From: Blastopirellula sediminis
GTDB lineage: Bacteria > Planctomycetota > Planctomycetia > Pirellulales > Pirellulaceae
Length of the DNA: 64,000 nt
Assembly: GCF_020966755.1 (NCBI RefSeq)
Contig: NZ_JAJKFT010000001.1
Location: 1-64,000, forward strand
Reading direction: 5' to 3'
The notes beneath the pieces were generated by a model, which was given only the letters and a program-made list of their open reading frames with translations, made no database searches and was not told the DNA's origin. The first letter of the stretch is position 1. Every line of letters begins with the position of its first letter. A program made the translations under genes and the position numbers. This document shows, in pieces, positions 1 through 8,671 of the stretch.

Positions 1-46
1 TAGCATTCTCTACCAATTCAAACGAATAACCGTCGCACGTTTAAGC
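1..46 (+). rRNA. Probable 3' end of 23S rRNA (partial)
   Basis: The first bases, including ACGAATAACCGTCG and TTTAAGC, loosely resemble the conserved 23S 3' terminus (ACTAAT..CGATCGAGGACTTAACC in other bacteria). A 5S gene follows about 150 bases downstream, as in an rRNA operon. The exact 3' end is not determinable and the match is loose. Confidence 0.35.
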
Positions 47-190
47 TCAACCCCGTTTGGGCTCGATTAACGAAGCTTCAATGCTTCAGACGTGCGACCA
101 GTGGCCACTACGCTGCGGATCGCCAACCAGCGATCCGCCGTTTGCCATGAGTCACTAGGCTCGCGTTCGCCCGCACGTGAACGCAAGTCT
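47..190 (+). other. 23S-5S spacer with RNA hairpins
   Basis: Spacer between the presumed 23S end and 5S rRNA. GTCGCACGT (32-40) is perfectly complementary to ACGTGCGAC (90-98). A second perfect hairpin has arms GCGGATCGC (115-123) and GCGATCCGC (130-138) around a 6-base loop. GCGTTC (163-168) can pair with GAACGC (179-184). Such stems are typical RNase III processing structures in rRNA precursors; that role is inferred. No coding sequence. Confidence 0.5.
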
Positions 191-301
191 CTTCCGGTGA
201 CCATATCGAAAAGGTCATACCTGTTCCCATTCCGAACACAGCCGTCAAGCTTTTCGAGCCGATGATAGTGCCAAAAGCGCGAAAGTAGGTATCGCCGGAT
301 T
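191..301 (+). rRNA. rrf: 5S ribosomal RNA
   Basis: About 110 bases with the 5S hallmarks: internal CATACCTGTTCCCATTCCGA and GAACACAGCCGTCAAG-type loops and the GAAAGTAGGTATCGCC 3' half. Helix I forms between TCCGGTG (193-199) and CGCCGGA (293-299). The ends are set by helix I, so they may be off by one or two bases. Followed by a strong terminator. Confidence 0.92.
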
Positions 302-316
302 TATTTACACTTCCAA

Positions 317-347
317 AGCCCCAGCAGTCTCTGCTGGGGCTTTTTTT
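317..347 (+). terminator. Rho-independent terminator of the rRNA operon
   Basis: Perfect 11-bp stem AGCCCCAGCAG (317-327) / CTGCTGGGGCT (331-341), 3-base loop, then a run of T. It lies 16 bases after the 5S gene. Confidence 0.93.
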
Positions 348-441
348 ATTGCTGCGGCGGCAGTTTCGGTTCGCGATGTAAAGTGTTGCCCGCTATACTC
401 TTCGCATTAGTTGTTCTTCTCCGCGAGTTTAAGAGATTCTC

Positions 442-1134
442 ATGAGCAGTGGCGATCGCTTCAGCGTTGACGACCCCTTTTCGCCCCGCCCTCCGAAAAA
501 GAGTTCCGGCGGCGGGTGGTTCTTTGGGATCGGCGGATGTATCGTCGCGGCCGTTGCGCTCCCCACGCTGCTAGTCTGCGGCTGCTGCGGCGGTCTGGTG
601 CAGTGGGCGATGAACGAGCGGGCGAAAGAGATTGTCGCTGCGGTTGAGAAGGACGAAACGTTCCGCGAAGAAATCGGCAAGGTTTCCTCGAGCTCGATCA
701 ATTGGTCGGCGTCGATGGCTGCTGGGGATGACGTCTTCGTTTACGACGTTACCGGCGACAAAGGGAGCGGCCAGCTTTATGTCCACGAGCCTGGCGACGA
801 TGTCGAGAGCATCGATCTCCACAAGGGATCAAAGGAATGGGCGCTCGAATTTGACGCGGAGTCGCTGAGCGATTGGGGAAATGATCCTCAGGTGATGAGC
901 GCTATCGAAGGCGATCCGACGATCGAAAAGATGCTCGGCACGATCAGTAAATGCGAAATGAACCTCACCGCTTCGATGGGGGAAGATGATCCTAATATCT
1001 TCGTCTATGACGTTGAGGGGGACAAAGGAAGCGGCCAGGTTTTGATCGAGTTTAACGATGACGAAGATATTGTCTCGGCGAAACTGAAAAAGGATGGTCA
1101 GGAAATCGATCTGAAAGTGGATGGCGAGAATTAA
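442..1134 (+). CDS. Membrane protein with duplicated Coa1-like domain
   Basis: Protein of 230 residues. A Gly-rich N-terminus leads into one membrane segment at about residues 27-55 (GGCIVAAVALPTLLVCGCC), so the rest should lie outside the membrane. The exported part holds two copies of the same module: about 88-120, with NWSASM and FVYDVTGDKGSGQ, and about 172-210, with MNLTASM and FVYDVEGDKGSGQ. The G-D-K-G-S-G turn followed by an alternating hydrophobic strand resembles the Coa1 (cytochrome oxidase assembly) fold found in many planctomycete proteins; this assignment is from memory of the pattern, not a search. The next gene starts 14 bases downstream, so the two may be cotranscribed. Function unknown. 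Confidence 0.75.
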   Translation: MSSGDRFSVDDPFSPRPPKKSSGGGWFFGIGGCIVAAVALPTLLVCGCCGGLVQWAMNERAKEIVAAVEKDETFREEIGKVSSSSINWSASMAAGDDVFVYDVTGDKGSGQLYVHEPGDDVESIDLHKGSKEWALEFDAESLSDWGNDPQVMSAIEGDPTIEKMLGTISKCEMNLTASMGEDDPNIFVYDVEGDKGSGQVLIEFNDDEDIVSAKLKKDGQEIDLKVDGEN

Positions 1135-1148
1135 ACGCCAGGGATGGA

Positions 1149-3353
1149 ATGAACGCTGGCAGCAGTTTGCCGGAACTGGCCGAGAACTTTGAGGCCCGAT
1201 TAGCCCAATCGGATGATGCGGCACGGCGACGCCACGGCGTTTATTATACGCCTCCCGAGGTCGCCGCCGCCATGATTCGGGCGGTGGATCAATCGCTCCG
1301 GCAGCAGTTTGGTTTGCCTCTTGGCCTGGCCGACGATTCGCGATGCAATGAGACCGATGCGCCGCTGATTTCGATTCTCGACCCGGCGTGCGGCGACGGC
1401 GTTTTTCTCGAAGCGGCAATTCGCCGAATCTATCAAAACTACTGCGACGCTGGCGACGAAATCGCCTGGCCCGCGGCGGTTCATGAGCGAGTTTTGCCTC
1501 GCTTGTTCGGCTGCGAGCTCTTTCCGGAAGCGGCCGAAGACGCTCGCCGCCGCTTAATCGCCGTGCTGAACGAAACCGGCGTTACCGATGTGACGCCTGA
1601 TGAGATTCAAATTCGCGTCGGCGATGCCCTTTCTGAAGCGACCTGGTCGGACGGCGAAAAGTTTTCCGTCATCATCGGGAATCCTCCCTACTCAGCGACG
1701 ACGGCCAGCCATGGCGATTGGATTAAATCGCTGATGACCGGCTCCGGTCAACCGTCGCGTAACTATTACGAAGTCGCCGGACAGCCGCTCCGCGAGAAGA
1801 AACTGTGGCTGCACGACGATTACGTCCAGTTTTTTCGGCTCGCTCAGTGGCACTTGGATCGCTGTGGCTTTGGCATTCTTTGCTATCTGACCAATCATGG
1901 CTATCTCGATAATCCAACCTTTCGCGGTATGCGTTGGGAATTACTCCGCGGTTTTGATCGCATCAGCCTGATCGATCTGCATGGAAACGTGAAAAAGCGG
2001 GAGAAAAGCGAGGAAGAACCGGACGACGAAAACGTGTTTGCGATCGAACAAGGGGTTGCGATCGGCCTGTTCACGAAAAAAGGAGAGGGGAGCGAGTTGG
2101 CGACGCTCCACCGCGGCGATCTTTGGGGATCCCGTGCGGCGAAGCTCAAACGTCTGGAAAGTGAGTCGTTCGTGGATATCGCTTCGGACGAGATCAAGGT
2201 TTCTACGCCGCACTACTTTTTCATGGCGCGAGATGAAGCGCGGGCCAGTGAATATGAACGGGGACTGCCGATTTTGGAGCTGTTCGGCAAATATGCTTCG
2301 GCCGTAGTGACGGCGCGCGACAAGATTGTGATCGACCATGATCGCTCCGCGCTGCTGGAACGCATTGGAGAATTTCGCGACGAACGGCTGTCAGACGAAG
2401 AAATTCGATCCGCCTACTTCTCCAGCAGTCGCAGCGGGAAATATCCCCCAGGCGATACGCGGTCGTGGAAACTTGCCGATGCGCGAGCGGCGCTGCGTGC
2501 CGACGACCTTTGGCAATCGCGACCGATGCGTTGTCTCTATCGTCCGTTCGATTATCGCTGGATCTATTGGACGCCGGAGATGATCGATTGGCCGCGGGGA
2601 GAGATCATGCGTTCGCTTGCCGCGGGAGAAACGATCGGCCTGATCGTGCGGCGGCAGATGCCGACTGGGCAAGAATGTAACTACTTCGGCGTGACCGACG
2701 CGATTACGCTCGACGGAATTTTGCGCAGCGATAATCGGGGAAATGAGTCAATCCTGCCGCTGTCGATTGCTGGCGAAAGCAATGTGCGAGACGAGTTGCT
2801 CGGCGTGCACCGGAAACGGTGGAAGGATCAAACCGTTACGCCCCAAAATTTGGCTGCGCTGATTTACGCAATCTTTCATGCGACCTCCTATCGCCAGCGT
2901 TACGCCGATCAATTGCGGATTGAATACCCCCGCCTTTTCTTTCCACAGAAATGGTCGCTGGCCGCGAAGCTAATTGCGTGGGGAGAGCGTCTGATCGAAG
3001 CGCACTTGTTACGTGACGCGGCGTCTGGGAACGAAGAGGGGACGGAAGTCGAAGTTGACCGCGGATATCCTAAGTACCTTAGTGGCCAGATCTTCGTTGG
3101 GAAGAACCAGCCAATCGCAGCGGTGACCCTAGACGAATGGAAATGCCGCTTCGGCGTTCACCAGGTGCTCGAGAAGTGGCTGAAAGATCGTCGCGGCTAT
3201 GAATTGTCGAGCGACGACGTCGCGACTTATCGTCAGATCATTGCCGCGGTAAAGGCGACGATCGAGATTCGTCGCCAGATTGATGCGGCTATTGAGAAGT
3301 CCGGCGGATGGGCCGCCGCGATGGTTGATCGCGACGGCCGCACGCTGGCTTAG
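1149..3353 (+). CDS. Solitary N6-adenine DNA methyltransferase, type ISP-like
   Basis: Protein of 734 residues. N-terminal VYYTPPEV (31-38) is the motif X region of gamma-class adenine methyltransferases. Motif I for S-adenosylmethionine is DPACGDG (78-84) and catalytic motif IV is NPPY (178-181). After it come [15 protein letters not shown]-like and [16 protein letters not shown] segments (about 220-262) and a long C-terminal region, matching the methylase plus target-recognition half of type ISP enzymes such as LlaGI/LlaBIII. Those enzymes are about 1500 residues or more, with an N-terminal nuclease and helicase; neither is present here, and no nuclease gene is adjacent. It probably methylates adenine in an asymmetric site without cutting. 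The ATG has a GGGATGGA ribosome-binding region. Its stop overlaps the stop of acs by 4 bp. Confidence 0.85.
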   Translation: MNAGSSLPELAENFEARLAQSDDAARRRHGVYYTPPEVAAAMIRAVDQSLRQQFGLPLGLADDSRCNETDAPLISILDPACGDGVFLEAAIRRIYQNYCDAGDEIAWPAAVHERVLPRLFGCELFPEAAEDARRRLIAVLNETGVTDVTPDEIQIRVGDALSEATWSDGEKFSVIIGNPPYSATTASHGDWIKSLMTGSGQPSRNYYEVAGQPLREKKLWLHDDYVQFFRLAQWHLDRCGFGILCYLTNHGYLDNPTFRGMRWELLRGFDRISLIDLHGNVKKREKSEEEPDDENVFAIEQGVAIGLFTKKGEGSELATLHRGDLWGSRAAKLKRLESESFVDIASDEIKVSTPHYFFMARDEARASEYERGLPILELFGKYASAVVTARDKIVIDHDRSALLERIGEFRDERLSDEEIRSAYFSSSRSGKYPPGDTRSWKLADARAALRADDLWQSRPMRCLYRPFDYRWIYWTPEMIDWPRGEIMRSLAAGETIGLIVRRQMPTGQECNYFGVTDAITLDGILRSDNRGNESILPLSIAGESNVRDELLGVHRKRWKDQTVTPQNLAALIYAIFHATSYRQRYADQLRIEYPRLFFPQKWSLAAKLIAWGERLIEAHLLRDAASGNEEGTEVEVDRGYPKYLSGQIFVGKNQPIAAVTLDEWKCRFGVHQVLEKWLKDRRGYELSSDDVATYRQIIAAVKATIEIRRQIDAAIEKSGGWAAAMVDRDGRTLA

Positions 3354-5305
3354 TCTTCGTCGCGCAGTTTGGCGAGCGAAGCGAGATCTTCGAGAGTCGA
3401 AGTATCGCCGACGAGTTCCTTACCCGACGCGATATCACGCAGCAAACGCCGCATGATCTTACCGCTCCGAGTCTTGGGAAGAACGGCGGTGAAGCGGATG
3501 TCGTCCGGCACGGCGAGGGCGCCGATTTCTTTGCGAACGTGCTGCTTCAGAGCGGCTTTCAATTCGTCGGTCGGTTCGGCGTCGCGAAGCGTGACGAAGG
3601 CGGCGATCGCTTGGCCTTTGATGTCGTGCGGTCGACCGACCACCGCTGATTCCGCGACGTTCGGGTGCGACACGAGGGCGCTTTCGACTTCGATCGTCGA
3701 GAGTCGGTGCCCCGAGACGTTGATCACGTCGTCGATACGACCCATGATCCAGTAGTAGCCGTCGTCGTCGATGCGGGCGTTATCGCCTGCGAGGTAGCAG
3801 TGCGGAACGGTGCTCCAGTACTGCTGCTTGTAGCGAGCTTCATCACCCCAGATGCCGCGGAGCATGCCGGGCCAAGGATGCGTGATGGTGAGCTTGCCAC
3901 CCTGGTTCTTTTCGCAGAGTTCGTTGTTCTCGTCGAAGATGCCCGGAATGACGCCGGGGAGCGGCTTGGTGCAACTGCCCGGTTTGGTCGGAATGGCGCC
4001 CGGCAGCGGCGACATCATGATGCCGCCGGTTTCGGTTTGCCACCAGGTATCGACGATCGGACAGCGCGAGGCGCCAATCTTTTCGTGGTACCACATCCAG
4101 GCTTCCGGGTTGATCCCTTCGCCGACGGTGCCGAGCAAACGGAGGCTGGAAATGTCGTGCTTGTCGACCCATTCGTCGCCCCACTTGATGAAGGCGCGAA
4201 TTGCGGTCGGGGCGGTGTAGAGGATGGTGACCTTGTACTTTTCGATCAGCTCCCAGAAGCGACCTTCGTCCGGGAAGTTCGGGGCGCCTTCGTACATCAC
4301 GCAAGTGGCGCCAGCCGACATCGGACCATAGACGACATAGCTGTGACCGGTGATCCAGCCGCAGTCGGCGGTGCACCAGTAGATGTCGTCGTCGCGATGA
4401 TCGAAGACCCACTCGAACGTTTGCTTGGCGTAAAGGTTGTAGCCAGCGGTGGTGTGTTTGATCCCTTTCGGCTTGCCGGTCGATCCGCTGGTGTAGAGGA
4501 TGAACAGCGGCGTTTCGCTGTCGAACGGTTCAGCCGGGCAATCGTCACTGACGCTTTCGATCAGATCGTTCCACCAGATGTCACGACCTTCCTGCATGTT
4601 GATTTCGTTACCGATCCGCTTCAGCACGATGCACTTCTCGACGGTCGGCGACTTGGCGAGCGCTTCATCGACGGTCGCTTTGAGCGAGAGCTCTTTACCG
4701 CGGCGCCAGGCGCCATCGGCGGTCAGCATCACGCGAGCGCTGGCGTCATGATTGCGATCGGCGATCGCTTCGGCCGAGAACCCGGCGAAGATGACCGAGT
4801 GAATCGCGCCGATGCGAGCACAGGCCAACATCGCGATCGCCAATTCCGGCGTCATCGGCATGTAGATCGAGACGACGTCCCCTTGCTGCACGCCGAGGCT
4901 CTTTAGGCCGTTGGCGAAGCGGCAGACTTCGCGGTGCAGCTCGGCATAGGTCAACGTCCGCGTATCACCGGGCTCCCCTTCCCAGATGATCGCAGGCTTA
5001 TCGCGACGCGGCGTCGAGAGATGACGGTCCAAGCAGTTGTACGAAGCGTTGGTTTTTCCGTCGACAAACCACTTGGCGAACGGCTCGTTCCATTCCAAAG
5101 TTTTGCGATACGGTTCGAACCAATGAAGTTCGGTCTTCGCAATTTTATCCCAGAATGCGGGGGGGTCAGCCTTCGCTTCGTCCCACATTTGCTGATATTG
5201 CTCCATCGAGCTAATGGCGGCTTTGGCCTGGAATTCCGGGGTCGGGGGGAAAACACGGGCCTCTTGCATCACATTGCTGATGCGACCGGACGATTCATTT
5301 GCCAT
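3350..5305 (-). CDS. acs: Acetyl-CoA synthetase (AMP-forming)
   Basis: Activates acetate to acetyl-CoA through acetyl-AMP in the cytoplasm. The 651-residue length is normal for Acs. Seen: N-terminal ACAS_N region, P-loop-like [11 protein letters not shown] (about 270-280), WWQTETGG (acetate pocket and adenine binding), [13 protein letters not shown] hinge, and C-terminal [11 protein letters not shown] with the catalytic lysine that is regulated by acetylation in this family. A TTG lies two codons upstream at 5311, but GGAAAG sits 7 bases before the ATG at 5305 and only 1 base before the TTG, so ATG is preferred. A good sigma70-type promoter lies upstream (5365-5393). It converges on the methyltransferase gene. 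Confidence 0.97.
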   Translation of the reverse strand: MANESSGRISNVMQEARVFPPTPEFQAKAAISSMEQYQQMWDEAKADPPAFWDKIAKTELHWFEPYRKTLEWNEPFAKWFVDGKTNASYNCLDRHLSTPRRDKPAIIWEGEPGDTRTLTYAELHREVCRFANGLKSLGVQQGDVVSIYMPMTPELAIAMLACARIGAIHSVIFAGFSAEAIADRNHDASARVMLTADGAWRRGKELSLKATVDEALAKSPTVEKCIVLKRIGNEINMQEGRDIWWNDLIESVSDDCPAEPFDSETPLFILYTSGSTGKPKGIKHTTAGYNLYAKQTFEWVFDHRDDDIYWCTADCGWITGHSYVVYGPMSAGATCVMYEGAPNFPDEGRFWELIEKYKVTILYTAPTAIRAFIKWGDEWVDKHDISSLRLLGTVGEGINPEAWMWYHEKIGASRCPIVDTWWQTETGGIMMSPLPGAIPTKPGSCTKPLPGVIPGIFDENNELCEKNQGGKLTITHPWPGMLRGIWGDEARYKQQYWSTVPHCYLAGDNARIDDDGYYWIMGRIDDVINVSGHRLSTIEVESALVSHPNVAESAVVGRPHDIKGQAIAAFVTLRDAEPTDELKAALKQHVRKEIGALAVPDDIRFTAVLPKTRSGKIMRRLLRDIASGKELVGDTSTLEDLASLAKLRDED

Positions 5306-5364
5306 GCGCAATCTTTCCGCGAGATAAAAGCATCTCTTAATTAAAAAATAAGGGGAAGGAGCCG

Positions 5365-5393
5365 ATTTTAGATGCGCTTTCTAGGGTAGTCAA
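5365..5393 (-). promoter_or_regulatory. Sigma70-type promoter for acs
   Basis: Read on the minus strand: TTGACT (5393-5388), a 17-base spacer, then TAAAAT (5370-5365). This gives a predicted start near 5358 and a leader of about 50 bases before the acs ATG. The element lies just after the DUF1080 stop, so acs can be transcribed independently of the upstream pair. Confidence 0.6.
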
Positions 5394-5399
5394 CGAACC

Positions 5400-6104
5400 T
5401 TAGGGAAGCTGAGAATTTGGCTCGCCTGAAGAGACTTTGAGTGGCTCGATAACCACATTGCGGAAATAGAGCGGCGTGGGGCCCCCGTCCAGAGTGATGG
5501 GGCCTTCGGTATCGAGGTGAATATCATCGACAACCGCGATCCGACATCCATTGAGCCAGACGTCGACCTGATGACTGCGAACGCGAATCGTCATGTGATT
5601 CCATTCGCCGAGCGGCTGATCCGTACAGCGCATCGGTTTGATAACGCGACGACAACCTTGATAGATCGCGCCAGACGAACGACGCTGATCGGCGCCGTCG
5701 CTATCGGCGTCGCCAATGGCAACGCTCCAGCCTCCAGGCAGGCCAATCGTCGCCGATGAGCAAGGCTCGCATTTCCATTGAAACGACAAGATGCAAGGAC
5801 CGAAGTGACGTTCGGTCTCGATCGGCTTGCCGGCGCCATCGTATTGCAGGATGCCGAACGCCGCTTGCCAGTGAACGCTCATATCGTCGGCGGCGAGTTC
5901 GGTGAGCACTTCGCGATCTTGCGGGGAGAGTTCGTTGGCGTCGCAGCGGATCGTGGGACGCCAACCTTGCAGATCACGTTCGTTGAAGAGCTTCGATTGC
6001 GATAGTTCCGGCGCGTTGTCGAAAGGGGCGGACCAGCAGACGCTCGCCGACAATACGATCAGCGCAGTCCCCGCGATGCGGAGACGCGAAGCAAACTTGC
6101 CCAT
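5400..6104 (-). CDS. Secreted DUF1080 (3-keto-disaccharide hydrolase-like) protein
   Basis: About 234 residues with a signal peptide (KFASRLRIAGTALIVLSASV..SA) and a concanavalin-like DUF1080 beta-sandwich: KLFNERDLQGWRP near the start, FQWKCEP, GAIYQG, PLGEWNHMTIRVR, VWLNGCRIAVVDD and a final PLYFRNVVIEPL. These blocks are the standard DUF1080 signature, very abundant in planctomycetes and thought to act on sugars or glycosides outside the cytoplasm. The frame extends to a TTG at 6131 that overlaps the stop of the upstream DUF6807 gene; the internal ATG at 6104 gives a more usual signal peptide, but translational coupling from the TTG is possible. Probably one operon with the upstream gene. 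Confidence 0.85.
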   Translation of the reverse strand: MGKFASRLRIAGTALIVLSASVCWSAPFDNAPELSQSKLFNERDLQGWRPTIRCDANELSPQDREVLTELAADDMSVHWQAAFGILQYDGAGKPIETERHFGPCILSFQWKCEPCSSATIGLPGGWSVAIGDADSDGADQRRSSGAIYQGCRRVIKPMRCTDQPLGEWNHMTIRVRSHQVDVWLNGCRIAVVDDIHLDTEGPITLDGGPTPLYFRNVVIEPLKVSSGEPNSQLP

Positions 6105-6123
6105 TTGCACTCGCGTGAAAGTC

Positions 6124-7362
6124 TTATTCAACGATCGAAACCTGCGGCGGTTGATTGAAGCTGGCGTACGACTCGGCGATCGCGTCCGGAGCGATTTCTC
6201 CTTCGGTCAGATAAACGCGGTAGTTCACTTCCAGCGGTTCCTCTTGCGGAACGTCGGTCGCAAAGTAGGAACCAAATCGCCCGTAATCCCGTTCGCTGAA
6301 GCGAGCCGGTTTCGGATTGGTCGGACGATCGAGGTAACAGGTCGAATAGGTCTTGTCGAAAGCCTCGAAGACGAGCACGTTCCACGGCAGGTCGACATGT
6401 TCCTTCTGACCGGGCCAGTTGCGGAAGGCGCCCGGTTTTCCCTTGCCGTCGGGACGAATGTAGAAGGTCTTTTTGGCGGTATTGTCCGGAACGAACTGCG
6501 TTGCGCGGAATTGGAATCCTGCGTGCTGCGGATCGCCGTCAAGCTTCAGGTCGTCGACCTTGCTTTCGAGTCGCGACGCGAATTCGATCAGGCGTCCTTC
6601 CGGCGTGCGATAGACGGTCAGCTCGCGTTCTTCTTCAGCAAACGGCTTGCCGTCACGTCCGCGCCATTCGACTTGCAGCAATTGGCGACCGAGGACGGGG
6701 CCAGCTTCGCTGCTGATGACTTTGATGTGAGCTTGCGATTCGCCGTTGTTGCAGTGCCAGACGTCGGCGTTTTGCTTCTTGCCGTCAGCCGAGTAGCTGA
6801 TGCGATTGAAGCCGTAGAACAGGCCGCGGTGATGCGGGAAGAGCCCGCCGGGGCCCTTGGTCAGCAGGTTATTGCCATCCAGGTCAAAGACATGGTGATA
6901 TACCTTGAAGGTTTCGTGGCGACGCTCAGGTGATGAGTCGTCGAGCGCCTCGTACATGTAACGCAGCACCGGCTTATTGCCGTCGAGCAGATCCATCGAC
7001 TTGCCCGGCGTGTCTTTCCAGCTGTACTCTTGTCCCCCTGCACTTCCGCCAAATTCAACGGTCGCCGTCAACTTGGCGCCTGCGTCGAGTTTCGGAAGGA
7101 CGAAAGTCAGCTCGAGGTCTTTCGTGGCGTCCGCTTTCGAGAGCAGGCTCGGAGCGGTCAGCTGACCAACCAGCTTCGTGCCATCCGAAAGAGCGACCGT
7201 CGCGACCTGCGCGTCGCCAGCGGCAGCCTTGGGAACAGCGACGGTGACCGGCACATTGATCTCGGCCTGGTCCGACGCGGTGATTTGCAGTTTCAAGGGA
7301 GCGGCAACGGCCGCCGAGTAGACGAGCAAGGTCAGCGCCAAAGCGATTGGCCAGCGGAGCAT
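6124..7362 (-). CDS. Secreted DUF6807 (PmoA-like) family protein
   Basis: 412 residues. The ATG at 7362 is preceded by AAGAGG 8 bases upstream and begins a clear signal peptide (RWPIALALTLLVYSAAVAAP). The motif PHHRGLFYGFNRISY, followed by DVWHC, is the hallmark of the DUF6807 family, earlier named PmoA-like and mostly found with sugar-catabolic genes in planctomycetes. The frame is open 42 codons further upstream, but that stretch has no signal-like start and is unlikely to be translated. Its stop overlaps the possible TTG start of the DUF1080 gene, which suggests coupled expression. Substrate unknown. Confidence 0.85.
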   Translation of the reverse strand: MLRWPIALALTLLVYSAAVAAPLKLQITASDQAEINVPVTVAVPKAAAGDAQVATVALSDGTKLVGQLTAPSLLSKADATKDLELTFVLPKLDAGAKLTATVEFGGSAGGQEYSWKDTPGKSMDLLDGNKPVLRYMYEALDDSSPERRHETFKVYHHVFDLDGNNLLTKGPGGLFPHHRGLFYGFNRISYSADGKKQNADVWHCNNGESQAHIKVISSEAGPVLGRQLLQVEWRGRDGKPFAEEERELTVYRTPEGRLIEFASRLESKVDDLKLDGDPQHAGFQFRATQFVPDNTAKKTFYIRPDGKGKPGAFRNWPGQKEHVDLPWNVLVFEAFDKTYSTCYLDRPTNPKPARFSERDYGRFGSYFATDVPQEEPLEVNYRVYLTEGEIAPDAIAESYASFNQPPQVSIVE

Positions 7363-7521
7363 CTTGCAACCTCTTGGGGGGGAAGGATAGGCGAGATAGT
7401 CACGTACAGAATAAGTCGCCGACTGGATTGGTTCAACCTGGGCGAATCGGCCGCGACCGGACTGGACTCGACCGCTTCGTTTTTTCACGTTGGATCAATT
7501 CCAACCCCCCCGTCATTATTC

Positions 7522-7716
7522 GTTAGCGCCCAAATGGACGGTGGACTGGACTGCTATATTTTTTCCCGGACTGGCGGGCGAACCGGACCGGCGGAATTTG
7601 TTAGCGCTCGAATGGACAGTGGACTGGATCGCGTCATTTTTTTTCCGCCGGACCCGCGGGGTTTGTTAGCGTCCGAATGAACAGTGGACTGGACGGCGCG
7701 AAATTTTTTTTCGGCC
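7522..7716. repeat. Three degenerate tandem repeat units
   Basis: Three head-to-tail units start at 7522, 7600 and 7665, each beginning GTTAGCG(C/T)(C/T)C followed by AATG(A/G)AC(A/G)GTGGACTGGA and ending in a T-rich block. Units are 78, 65 and about 52 bases. A weaker unit can be traced at about 7455-7490 (GACCGGACTGGACTCGACC then TTTTTT). It fills the gap between the DUF6807 start and the glycosyltransferase stop. No open frame of note covers it. Function unknown. Confidence 0.75.
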
Positions 7717-7812
7717 GAAGCATCATCCGAAGGGGAAGTGCCGCAAGCCATCTCGCAATCGACCACGATCGCGTGCGCTTTGTCAATAGACAAAGACTGC
7801 CCGGAAGAGGGG

Positions 7813-8568
7813 CTAAGCCGACTTCGATTGCGATGTGAAGATCGAGCCGAGCCCAAGACGGGCGATCAGGTAGAGAGCGCGAACCGCTTCGCGCCAGTTG
7901 ATCTTCGAATAGCCACGTTCCCGCTCAACGAAGACATAGGGAACCTCGCAAAAGGTCGCTCCCGCCATCCGAAAACGCCAGAGGATTTCCTCGAAGAACG
8001 AATAGCCCTTCGAGACGATCGCGTCAAAGTCGAGCCGGGCGAGGGTCGCGACGCGGTAGCAGCGAAATGAGCCGCTGCAATCGCGAACCGGCAGACCTAA
8101 GAGCAATCGCGTATAGAAGTTGATCCCGCGACTCATAAAGCGGCGATGGAGCGGCCAGCCTTGAACGCCGCCCCCTGCGACATAGCGAGAGCCGACCACG
8201 ACGTCGACGTCGCTCGTTTTGGCGACGGCGAGCAGGTCGACGATCTTTTGCGGCGTGTGGCTGAAGTCGGCGTCGAGGTTGACCATTAAGTCATAGTCGC
8301 GGTCGATCGCATACTTCATTGCGGCGATGACGGCGGTCCCTAGTCCGGCGCCCCGGGCACGATGCATACAGGAGAGACGCGGCTCGTTGGCGGCGAACTC
8401 CTGGCACCATTTGCCAGTTCCATCGGGGGAGTCGTCGTCAACGACCAAGATGTCGGCGTCAGGGACAGCGTCCAGGATCTCGGCGACCAGCAGCGGAAGA
8501 TTGTCGATCTCGTTGAACGTCGCGACCGCAATCAACACGGTGTGAGAGGGTGGGCGGTCGTTCGACAT
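7813..8568 (-). CDS. Polyprenol-phosphate glycosyltransferase, GT2
   Basis: 251 residues, resembling dolichol/polyprenol-phosphate mannosyltransferase (DPM1-type). Seen: N-terminal TVLIAVATFNEIDNLP (nucleotide-binding start of GT-A), VVDDDSPDGTGKW, DLMVNLDADFSHTP (metal-binding DAD), SRYVAGGGVQGWP, DCSGSFRCYR, and EVPYVFVERERGYSKI. There is no C-terminal membrane domain, so it would be a peripheral enzyme transferring a sugar from GDP- or UDP-sugar to a lipid carrier. The start MSNDRP at 8568 matches the family; the longer frame adds 30 unlikely residues. It is divergent from the MFS gene and opens the surface-glycan region. Confidence 0.88.
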   Translation of the reverse strand: MSNDRPPSHTVLIAVATFNEIDNLPLLVAEILDAVPDADILVVDDDSPDGTGKWCQEFAANEPRLSCMHRARGAGLGTAVIAAMKYAIDRDYDLMVNLDADFSHTPQKIVDLLAVAKTSDVDVVVGSRYVAGGGVQGWPLHRRFMSRGINFYTRLLLGLPVRDCSGSFRCYRVATLARLDFDAIVSKGYSFFEEILWRFRMAGATFCEVPYVFVERERGYSKINWREAVRALYLIARLGLGSIFTSQSKSA

Positions 8569-8671
8569 GCAAGGTAGGGAAGCAACAAGGGAAAATGGCC
8601 CGCTGGTCACGGGAGGCAAGCTCGTATAATAGCTGGAATTCCCCGCCCTGTTTACCAACCTTTAAGATTCC

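Noticed and set aside
3665-4906. A 413-codon open frame opposite acs
   Set aside because: Shadow of acs codons; low-complexity Asp/Arg/Val composition and no family features.
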